From: Phoronis australis
Lineage: Eukaryota > Phoronida > Phoronidae
Direction of reading: 5' to 3'
Length of the DNA: 64,000 nt
Assembly: GCA_002633005.1 (NCBI GenBank)
Contig: NMRA01000377.1
Span: 316,982-380,981 of the forward strand
Both the position numbers and the translations under genes were made by a program. Positions 60,701 through 64,000 of the stretch are shown here, piece by piece (position 1 is the first letter of the stretch; every line of letters starts with the position of its first letter). The notes beneath the pieces are model-generated. The model did not search any database. It was not told the origin of the DNA and worked only from the letters and a program-made list of their open reading frames with translations.

Positions 60701-63202
60701 TCGTGCTCTTGATTACATGGCCGTTTCATTTGAAAGGTCAACTTTCCTTTGTCTTTTCAAGAACATCTCTATCCACGTACATGTATCGTTTTCAAAGAAG
60801 TACCGTCCACATGTATACGCTACAGCAACCGAAAACGTCACTTTTTCTGTACGCTCTGAACACAAATGAGGGAACACCAAAGTTTTTGAGATGTTGCGTT
60901 TTCGCCCGCCAACAGGCCCCCTAAAACGATGACGGTGTCAGCTTTTCTAAAAGTTATTTTTTGGGTTGTGATACGTATGGACACACGTCCTATTCCCAAA
61001 ACGTTTACTTTTTGTTAAAAACTTCATCTCGAGATTTGGTTTTGCTTGTCAAATCCAATGGATACGTGCAGGTTAGACGTCGAAAGCTGTATCCGTAAAG
61101 AAAAATGATGGTGTCAGTGGACAGGGGGTCAATTACGTTGCAAACTTAAAATCTAAGAGCCAATAATTTGAACATGTATTGGTTAAGTTATCACGAAATA
61201 AATGTATCATTTGGCAAACTTAATTAGCTAGGCTATTATCTTTTCTTGCAGCAATGATATTATACGAGTGCAGTACACAATTCGACCGACAGCTGGCGGT
61301 GTGGCGCAGTCAGAAGATAGGTTAATAGCACCCTCTGATGACGAAATAGAGAAAAGTTTGAAGTTAATCGACCCAAATGTCGAACTCTTCCAAGGAGATG
61401 TTTTCAAGACTAAAAATAAAGACAAATTCATACCATCAATAACTAACGTATGTAATTATTCAAAAACAATAATTTTAATCATTGTACTGTTAAGAATTTT
61501 TTGAAGCGGCTGTAAACTTGTCTTCCATCTGCTGTCTGTAATCGAATTTGTCTTTTTCTCGTATAGAACTCGGTCTCATAATACTCCTGATCGTGAGTAG
61601 AATCCCATTTTCATGATGAACCCCAGTCAAAGGCAATGGGTTTCTTGTGCCATTTTTGAAGCGTTTTCTTGGGTCGCTATCTTTTCGATGTTCTTGTTGG
61701 TAAACGAAATGGAATCCAGTCAGGGTAAAGAGTATTATGACGTAGTTTTAGTCAGCTTAACAGGGTCAAATGTAACTTCAAGCTCCTAAACTAGTGCGTA
61801 AAGACTCTTTTTACTTCAGGGAATTACGAAAGGCATAACATGTATATCCTTTAAACGTCACAGATTTACACATACATGTATTCCGTAAGGAAAGTATACG
61901 TTCGTAATTTAAGCTCTTACATAATGGTCAATAGTTAATATACTCTCATATCCTACTACAGCTATGTAGTTATGTGACTGAGTTTTACCTGGCTTAACAA
62001 CGATGCTTCAGAAGCCCGATTGACATTGTTGTACTTTGAGTTCCCGATTGAAAGACGTGTTTACCGACCTCCTTAAGTAAAGCACTTGCTCAGTATTGAT
62101 GTAGTGAAAACAATTAATAAAAATTCAAACTTTGTCTTCCAGGAGCCATGGTTCTGGCCCGTTGTGATCGCTGTCGGCGGACTGCTTCTCATTCTTATTG
62201 TCGTGCTTGTAGTGAATGCATACAGACGATACGGCAGGTAAGTTTACTTCGCGAGCGGAAAGTTAGTGTGATGAAGTGCTTCGCTTGCATCGCCTGATGA
62301 TCTCTTGATTAAGTTGCGCCATCTGGCTTATCTCGCGGCAGCCTTGCTCCACTCAACGTGGTGCAAATTTTGTCAAGTCAAAGCGACTAACACACGTCAA
62401 GCTGAATGAAATCAAATTATAGGATCCAAATTGCGATCCTGAACGGTCAATGGATTTCATTTGTTTCACTGAATTATGTTTTAAAACTAGGAACGGTCAT
62501 TTAGTCACATTATTAAAAATCGAAACGAAGGGATCCACCCCGAAAAGGAACAAAAACAATCATGATTTTTGAAGAAATTGATGTAGGTGGCTTTAAGCCT
62601 AGTTTAACACGCGTTTGGCAAGAACACTCAAATCTTCGCGAGATAACGCCACGTGTTACGTACATTAAGTAAACCACGTCATAGCACTAACTTTCACTCG
62701 CGAGTGTCTTGTGTTACGAAACTGGCATTGTGGTTGCATTATTACAGTTAAATTTATTTCGAATAAATTGAAAATCTTGATATCCTTAAGCTCTTGAAAA
62801 TATTTCCTGCAGGGTTACGTAATGGGTATACATCTTCTCTGCTGTTCTTTTGCACAAGTTGACAATTATCTTCTGCATAAGTTGACAATTTTTAAAAACA
62901 CAGTATTTCACATTTCTGGGATTTTCAAAATTGAATCGTTTTTTTGTCGAGGGACCACAGAAGATGTGCCACGCCTCTAAATCGTGAAAATAGTATGTAA
63001 GGGATTGTTTACATGCCACTAACCGTTTTTGTTGCGAATTGAATGCTGCCGTGTGCTTTTAATTCTTCTGTTTTTACTTTACAGACAAAAATCTGCTCTG
63101 TCTGTCAGTCAAACAGATTTCAGAGAAGAAATCGATTTCACGTATGCAAAGGCAAGGGCATTCGAGGCTTCTAATCCAATGTACACCTCTTTAGCTGTTT
63201 AG
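15691..63202 (+). CDS. DSL-domain (Notch-ligand-like) giant type I membrane protein with tandem alpha/beta and mucin modules
   Basis: Spliced CDS of roughly 50 exons, about 4,000 residues. Domain order seen: signal peptide; MNNL-like domain (20484-27091); DSL domain (27602-27795); one EGF-like domain across 27795/28673; about 30 copies of a module with the pattern 'I-x-Y-x-V-x-V-N ... PP[S/T] ... Y-x-L-x-x-x-G-x-V ... A-W-x-x-x-Y-P-G'; a furin-type site (59048-59059); a transmembrane helix (62143-62237); and a 40-residue tail. Exon phases match at every junction except at the N bases. Known: MNNL plus DSL is the Notch-binding head of Delta/Jagged ligands. Inference: a secreted-pathway, cell-surface Notch ligand or modulator on a long glycosylated stalk. 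The first exon is uncertain (15691 or 20241). The modules may be a divergent SEA- or ferredoxin-like fold; I cannot name the family. Confidence 0.82.
17322..19669. mobile_element. Segment bounded by inverted GGCCCGTAGCCAG-type ends
   Basis: Left end ggcccgtagccag followed by a G-run and ggttcgaa (17322-17357). The reverse complement of the right end (19630-19669) reads cagccctgtagccag, a G-run, then gggttcga. A 2.35-kb non-autonomous element is possible; no transposase is visible between the ends. Confidence 0.35.
19737..20040. repeat. Degenerate AAC/AAT/ATT trinucleotide-rich region
   Basis: Runs of aacaacaat, then attattatt and similar triplets over 300 bp. Low complexity, just upstream of candidate first exon (b). 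Confidence 0.85.
20241..20330 (+). CDS. Candidate first coding exon (b) of gene B: signal peptide
   Basis: ATG with A at -3, 30 codons beginning MKVQSLVLLFTCELILFMT, ending in phase 0 at a weaker donor (ggga|gttagt). It is 153 bp from the MNNL exon and joins in frame. A Glu in the hydrophobic core and the weaker donor count against it; proximity counts for it. Exons (a) and (b) could be alternative starts. Confidence 0.4.
20484..20647 (+). CDS. Gene B exon: MNNL domain, first part
   Basis: Acceptor tttatag|gac. Encodes GKLLVSFRNFNNPKH, then DQDCCDGVLLGSGTCTGTC and FVLCMGW. The 'F.N......CC.G......C...CD..F..C' layout is the N-terminal C2-like MNNL domain of Jagged/Delta proteins. Phase 0 in, 2 out. 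Confidence 0.85.
21659..21767 (+). CDS. Gene B exon: MNNL domain, middle
   Basis: Acceptor tgtttcag|tag, donor ggaat|gtaagt. Encodes SSACTGAGQLEAVEATNENF and ending NVLIDFEEWN. Position between the CC-containing strand and the next beta strand fits the variable part of MNNL. Confidence 0.8.
21793..22434. mobile_element. 642-bp foldback-like element with repeated arms
   Basis: Ends ctatggaaa...cggaaaa (left) and, inverted, ctatggaaagcc...cggaaaa (right). The inner parts of both arms (about 21868-22010 and 22219-22400) are built from degenerate copies of a unit resembling tcctggcatgataaatttt, in opposite orientations. No coding capacity. A second copy, cut on its left by the N at 24185, ends at 24747. 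Confidence 0.65.
21871..24184. repeat. 2.3-kb block, copy 1 (probable haplotype duplicate)
   Basis: Nearly identical to 24186-26588 apart from SNPs and indels (for example extra sequence at about 25467-25520 and 25786-25820 in copy 2). It stops at an N exactly where copy 2 continues into unique sequence. Confidence 0.8.
24186..26588. repeat. 2.4-kb block, copy 2 (probable haplotype duplicate)
   Basis: Begins inside the left arm of the foldback element and runs through the same sequence as 21871-24184, then continues into the unique intron. Both copies contain a stretch of short degenerate 'taccaaatgggta' words (23480-23640; 25890-26045). Confidence 0.8.
26825..26930 (+). repeat. 53-bp tandem duplication containing a 3' splice site
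   Basis: Two copies with a period of 53 bp (from 26825 and 26878), each ending tttctttacag|ggtg. Only the downstream acceptor (exon from 26922) gives an open frame; the upstream one (26869) meets an in-frame TAG after 12 codons. Confidence 0.9.
26922..27091 (+). CDS. Gene B exon: MNNL domain, last part
   Basis: Encodes GGTQLLITAEDYDTATTQLI and DRFVVTHKQEV, matching the 'F.L.veA.D......LI.r......' strand pair that ends the MNNL C2-like fold. A linker with two Cys (VCDEN, NSCNTM) leads to the DSL exon. Phase 0 in, 2 out. Confidence 0.85.
27602..27795 (+). CDS. Gene B exon: DSL domain
   Basis: Encodes CDKHYYTADCSVLCVPQDDC followed by YGHYTC, KMCNKGWTGEHC. This is the full six-Cys DSL signature with YY, GHYTC and GWTG. 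Oddities: an extra Cys in the Notch-binding loop (DDCYGHY), and Val/Gln where Jagged1 has the two loop arginines. Known: DSL binds Notch EGF11-12. The exon ends with the first Cys of the EGF domain (NCTA). Phase 2 in, 1 out. Confidence 0.92.
28673..28976 (+). CDS. Gene B exon: EGF-like domain, short Thr-rich linker, first (partial) module
   Basis: Acceptor attacag|gtt. With NC from the previous exon it forms an EGF pattern: GCLNDGQC, FYCCCKPGW, GPLC; an extra Cys lies between C4 and C5. A PTTASTTTTK linker follows, then the first module half (YTVTVTTWV, ATGIRFAWVFTNG, AITIDSVDFAYGSN). Phase 1 in, 2 out. Confidence 0.88.
29678..29919 (+). CDS. Gene B exon: module of the third-exon type
   Basis: Acceptor ctttcag|caa. 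Encodes VSVVTYTVQLKN, LKTPSNIRL, ITVYMG, YEATISGVVTKETI and ISWENTYPG: the clearest first example of the module. Phase 2 in, 1 out. The 1.6-kb intron that follows shows no exon; the open frame running on to 30251 is intron read-through. Confidence 0.88.
31520..33563 (+). CDS. Gene B repeat unit 1 (three exons)
   Basis: Exons 31520-31571, 32704-33066 and 33334-33563, phases 1-2, 2-2, 2-1. The mini-exon gives EYKECSCLTVEISKLSV (CxC). The middle exon has VLEYYVVVNET, a Thr-rich insert (TTTLKTTTGLLTTTEPLTTT) and a helix with DLENAWLYSN. The third has VSIISYILEVL, YKLTIGGVVTEETI and LSWENAYAG. Confidence 0.87.
33564..35094. other. Intron with a degenerate tandem repeat
   Basis: No exon seen. About 34550-34862 hold roughly six diverged copies of a 50-60 bp unit (gaggccacgaaaatacccg, then ggtgtt-cggatg), which produce open frames on both strands. 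Confidence 0.7.
34550..34862. repeat. Degenerate minisatellite, about 50-60 bp period
   Basis: Recurring words 'tttgaggccacgaaaatac' and 'tgttccggatgctccgtgg' with many substitutions. Intronic. Confidence 0.7.
35095..37072 (+). CDS. Gene B repeat unit 2 (three exons)
   Basis: Exons 35095-35146 (EYKNCSCLKILISNLKIV), 35265-35855 and 36834-37072. The middle exon has VTEVEYFVIINDG, PPATM, a 100-residue Thr/Ser-rich insert, then LKWIEVHNL, AILVAWKEVNP and a segment ending SYGENG. The third has LTIIHYKVEIFG, YELTTSGVVTKTSI and LEAWLTTFP. Standard phases. A 0.98-kb intron between exons 2 and 3 shows nothing coding. Confidence 0.86.
37680..39157 (+). CDS. Gene B repeat unit 3 (three exons)
   Basis: Exons 37680-37731 (EYKNCGC-type, read as QYKNCGCLDIEILTMDIT), 38339-38695 and 38937-39157. 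The middle exon has IVTYFVLVNGTALNS, PPPTEF, a short Thr-rich insert, AIMTAWFEVN and VIGNNG. The third has VVDVVYKIDVF, IPSLEVLKKSL, YELTIKETVTVDYI and LWEETYTG. Standard phases. Confidence 0.86.
39601..41969 (+). CDS. Gene B repeat unit 4 (three exons, longest mucin insert)
   Basis: Exons 39601-39655 (ELKGCGCVEIDISSESLNV), 39836-40630 and 41737-41969. The 795-nt middle exon has TTVVYFVTINQTTMN, PPSTNF, then about 170 Thr/Ser/Pro-rich residues, and ends LLESWILTNKEVL ... RGFGVN. The third exon is the first of the near-identical copies (ITYIRYNVEILVTG, YHFVILLIGDVTERRI, EVWELRYP). A dead exon copy lies in the intron at 41114. Confidence 0.85.
41114..41192 (+). pseudogene. Vestigial copy of a third-type module exon
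   Basis: After gcttctcag, the sequence matches the start of the exon at 41737 (gtcgacattaggtttataag, then ctggaaattctggtaactgg) but reaches an in-frame TAG at gttcagggatag and then runs into sequence like the intron after the middle exons. This is the broken remnant of one block of the segmental array. Confidence 0.75.
42095..43628 (+). CDS. Gene B repeat unit 5 (recent copy)
   Basis: Exons 42095-42149 (RYIQCSCLEIKIVKKTVIK), 42390-42857 and 43396-43628. The middle exon has YEVTYFVLENNTVIDPR, PPTAANQST, a Thr-rich insert, NKTIVVNHWIKQ, ILVESWVKENQQL and NGFGVN. Phases 1-2, 2-2, 2-1. Confidence 0.87.
43754..45524 (+). CDS. Gene B repeat unit 6 (recent copy, interrupted by N)
   Basis: Exons 43754-43808, 44049-44752 and 45292-45524. 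The middle exon is split by N at 44332, where 44097-44331 and 44333-44567 are the same 235 bp. Dropping one copy restores the frame and a 468-nt exon, the length of its neighbours. As given, the frame breaks. Confidence 0.82.
45650..47186 (+). CDS. Gene B repeat unit 7 (recent copy)
   Basis: Exons 45650-45704, 45945-46412 (468 nt) and 46954-47186 (233 nt). Almost identical in protein to units 5 and 6; the third exon has IEVTYIRYNVEILITG and GDVTEKRIREVWELRYP. Confidence 0.87.
47312..48052 (+). CDS. Gene B repeat unit 8 (incomplete at an assembly break)
   Basis: Exons 47312-47366, 47610-47761 (cut by N at 47762) and 47820-48052. The rest of the middle exon, its donor and most of the intron are missing. 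The third exon is a more diverged copy (GVLVTDVKEPTLATIEQILI). An open frame across the N is chimeric. Confidence 0.75.
48188..49509 (+). CDS. Gene B repeat unit 9 (three exons, internal duplication)
   Basis: Exons 48188-48242 (RFVECGCLQIKIVKKTTIK), 48505-49122 and 49271-49509. In the middle exon a stretch beginning ANQSTPSSQITVTTPE occurs twice in tandem (from about 48587 and 48733). It ends ITVTVTNWIEDINIEIV, VDAWITVNP. The third exon has TLITYDLEVLR, YQYTVTLVGAV and HNWQVTYPG. Confidence 0.86.
49510..50453. other. Intron with a possible tRNA-type SINE
   Basis: No exon. Around 49613-49850 a GC-richer stretch contains ggtctcgagtcccac (like a pol III B box) after a possible A box. Weak evidence. 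Confidence 0.3.
50454..52246 (+). CDS. Gene B repeat unit 10 (last with a long mucin insert)
   Basis: Exons 50454-50505 (EYKNCDCFRVELYSITVQ), 50834-51499 and 51990-52246. The middle exon has VVIYFVIANGTQLSPYN, a 130-residue Thr/Ser-rich insert with several N-x-S/T sites, IEKAIRLAWIQTN and AIGNKG. The third has VVIIKYNVHLGLN, IPSLTDLQTSL, LKLYIGD, FELNILGLV and ANSWKTVYEG. An identical second copy of the third exon lies at 52685-52941. Confidence 0.86.
51846..53234 (+). repeat. 694-bp exact-type duplicate with N at the junction
   Basis: 51846-52539 and 52541-53234 differ at about one base (near 52511). Each copy holds a 257-nt exon (51990-52246; 52685-52941) and a 67-nt exon (52428-52494; 53123-53189). 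The single N at 52540 separates them. Most likely one locus counted twice. Confidence 0.85.
52428..53730 (+). CDS. Gene B repeat unit 11 (single module, no mucin insert)
   Basis: Mini-exon 52428-52494 (or its duplicate 53123-53189) encodes DLKTCSCIEVVVTKVDTLYD; the module exon 53486-53730 has SQVSYLVRINRTVVEP, APPVNK, YSLFLTGLVSGQIV and LNSTWETVRKG. From here on, one exon encodes a whole module without the Thr-rich insert. Phases 1-2 and 2-1. Confidence 0.84.
54411..55263 (+). CDS. Gene B repeat unit 12 (single module)
   Basis: Exons 54411-54477 (DYESCKCFNLEVAQVGKFV) and 54977-55263 (SRIRYFVVVNQTVVSSK, VFVKGRVADRNIKALKAAIL, NAWNKVFG). An in-frame ATG at 54852 upstream is chance intron read-through. 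Confidence 0.84.
55512..55977 (+). CDS. Gene B repeat unit 13 (mini-exon without CxC)
   Basis: Exons 55512-55563 (GLVDVNVMKTKTFVDNRR, no Cys) and 55685-55977 (ITSLEYSVKNATTNAS, YSLFIVGKISRSDL, LRSAWLLEYPG). Standard phases. Confidence 0.84.
56349..56415. repeat. CAT/CAC-type trinucleotide microsatellite, intronic
   Basis: About 22 triplets of atc/acc (catcatcaccatcacc pattern). Confidence 0.95.
56493..56813 (+). CDS. Gene B repeat unit 14 (mini-exon and module exon fused)
   Basis: One 321-nt exon, phase 1 to 1. Encodes DLTNCGCNFTMEFG, then VTKITYWVKRDN, APNELENVV, YGVYTGTAP, YSVDVLGTLQYSNIV and LNQSWSNY. The intron normally found between the CxC segment and the Y-strand has been lost or never gained. 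Confidence 0.87.
57086..58530 (+). CDS. Gene B repeat unit 15 (two modules, no mucin insert)
   Basis: Exons 57086-57158 (TECNDCAVQVKIGNS, CxxC instead of CxC), 57792-58079 (RLVYSVLVNGEAIDV, KPPTNDQIK, IETTWSST) and 58286-58530 (LKFAVTVNGTSPQD, APPESLI, SPCGCAARKVHSLVV, SQAWRTANSPG). The CxC here lies inside the module loop. Confidence 0.85.
57269..57463. repeat. 39-bp minisatellite, five copies, intronic
   Basis: Five tandem copies of a 39-bp unit (gttgctatgatgcgtgctga, then tagttctactgtacactgt). Because 39 is divisible by 3, long open frames appear on both strands. They are not genes. Confidence 0.95.
58797..59759 (+). CDS. Gene B repeat unit 16 with furin-site cassette exon
   Basis: Exons 58797-58863 (DFNLTGFVVDVVSVDNG, no CxC), 59029-59091 (SNAQTQQRVRRSIRGRRADE) and 59533-59759 (VTKIDYIAGINNMDSS, QQPSTVELSKQL, VCTDCEASRVYMF, ALKTAWETVNSG). 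The 63-nt exon is symmetric (2-2) and inserted between two exons that would otherwise join in frame. RVRR (59048-59059) fits the furin consensus R-x-[K/R]-R. Inference: the protein is cut in a module loop just above the membrane. Confidence 0.86.
60089..61447 (+). CDS. Gene B repeat unit 17 (last, partial module)
   Basis: Exons 60089-60152 (VANLTVGATVSSKENLYD) and 61252-61447 (IIRVQYTIRPTAGGVA, APSDDEIEKSLKLI, VELFQGDVFKT). The second half (Y-strand to helix with AW) is missing: the chain passes directly to the transmembrane exon. The donor aac|gtatgt ends in phase 0. The 1.1-kb intron between the exons shows nothing coding. Confidence 0.82.
62143..62237 (+). CDS. Gene B exon: transmembrane helix
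   Basis: Acceptor cttccag|gag. Encodes EPWFWPVVIAVGGLLLILIV and VLVVNAYRRYGR: about 23 hydrophobic residues followed by arginines (stop-transfer, cytoplasmic side). Phase 0 in, 2 out. Confidence 0.92.
63085..63202 (+). CDS. Gene B last exon: cytoplasmic tail
   Basis: Acceptor tttacag|aca, stop TAG 63200-63202. The 39-residue tail (RQKSALSVSQTDFREEIDF, then TYAKARAFEASNPMYTSLAV) holds two Lys, an NPMY (NPxY-type) motif overlapping YTSL (YxxPhi-type), and ends in LAV, which fits a class II PDZ-binding end. Known: DSL ligands need endocytosis from their tails to signal. Confidence 0.9.
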
Positions 63203-64000
63203 TAGTGATTTTAGACAAGTATGAAATATATGTATATGCTCAAATTTATTAAAGATACTCCTCCGTCGTTTTCATCAATTTTAAACACATAATGAGTCTC
63301 ATCAATACTAAGATATAACTGAGTTCGAACTATACATGTACCCTGCGATAAATTGCGGTCTTGTACAATTAGTTATAAGTATGAATTATTTAGACGTCTT
63401 GAACAGTGAAGTTTAATTTTCTACGATTCAATCTATGGCTGCCTCTCTGTTGGTGTACCACCCGAAATTCTAATAGTGTACGTTTTATATTGAATGTTGT
63501 ATATTTTGAGATGTGCCAAAGCTCGTGTCGGGAAGTGTTTATCTGTAGCGGTTAAGTCTCTTTAATTTGTGATGTGCAGTATGTTTGTAAACAGCGCAAG
63601 ATAGTCCCTCAGGATCAGCACGCTTTCGCCATTTCATTTGAAAATTCCCGCGAGATTACCTTGTTATCAGATGAATGTTTGAAACTGAATGAACTGAGAT
63701 GTTTACAATTCTCTTTTGTAGTATTTGGTTTTGAACAGGTAAAATGAATTGTACACTTCATCTCAGTCTTAGTGTTTGTCTTTGTCTTGTTGACTGTTTA
63801 CATTGTGGACCTGTGACTTGAAGTCGTTTTTGCTGTTTTTGACCGCACCTCCGATCTGTATTGCGTTATGTGTACAGTGCGTATGTTACTTAAAATATTT
63901 TATGCTCGATATGCATAACTTTTGTAAAAATTTAAAACCTGACTTACATGTTATGTCGACTTTGAGATTTCTTCGCCCGCAATCTAATCTCAGAACTCGG
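63203..64000 (+). other. 3' UTR and downstream of gene B
   Basis: No coding exon seen. attaaa at 63248-63253, about 50 bp after the stop, is a possible poly(A) signal; I see no canonical aataaa before the window end, so a longer UTR is possible. Confidence 0.4.

Noticed and set aside
1-64000. CRISPR arrays, operons, riboswitches, rRNA or tRNA genes
   Set aside because: None seen; the repeats are minisatellites, MITEs or exon duplications, and gene structure is eukaryotic.

Overview
Animal genomic DNA. Both genes are on the + strand, built from many short exons with GT/AG borders and AT-rich introns. Within the metazoa, the NACHT/TPR gene, the DSL-domain gene, the miniature inverted-repeat elements and the strong sign of two mixed haplotypes suggest a highly heterozygous, probably marine invertebrate (deuterostome or lophotrochozoan). 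I cannot name the species.

Gene A (1-9820, 5' end outside the window) is the C-terminal part of a NACHT/TPR protein of the nephrocystin-3 / TTC41 (GNN) type. Eleven exons join in frame and encode the end of the NACHT region, a helical linker, TPR-like repeats and a long acidic tail. Its 3' UTR appears to end near 11.24 kb. From 11.24 to 15.69 kb I see no confident gene, only one possible lone terminal exon at 14316-14516.

Gene B (first exon at 15691 or 20241, stop at 63202) is the main object: roughly 50 exons, about 4,000 residues, a single-pass type I membrane protein. It starts with a signal peptide, an MNNL domain, a Delta/Serrate/LAG-2 (DSL) domain and one EGF-like domain, the N-terminal signature of a Notch ligand. 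The usual EGF array is then replaced by about 30 tandem copies of an alpha/beta module of about 80-100 residues that I cannot assign to a known family. Every second module in the N-terminal two thirds carries a Thr/Ser-rich mucin-like insert. The exons follow a fixed pattern: a 52-73 nt exon with a CxC motif (phase 1 to 2), a long exon with the mucin insert (2 to 2) and a third exon (2 to 1). Four to five units at 41.2-48.1 kb are near identical including introns, so they were copied recently as 1.66-kb blocks. Near the membrane a 63-nt symmetric exon adds an RVRR furin-type site inside a module loop. One more module and a partial one follow, then the transmembrane helix and a short tail ending NPMYTSLAV.

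Assembly warning: six single N bases occur. Four of them (7507, 24185, 44332, 52540) sit exactly between two copies of the same sequence, 235 bp to 2.4 kb long. These look like unmerged overlaps of haplotype contigs, so the duplicated exons there are probably not real. At 47762 part of an exon and an intron is missing.

Other structure: two members of a hairpin MITE family in gene A introns, a 642-bp foldback-like element with internally repeated arms, a tandemly copied 5' splice site (4x) and a duplicated 3' splice site, a 39-bp minisatellite and several simple repeats.
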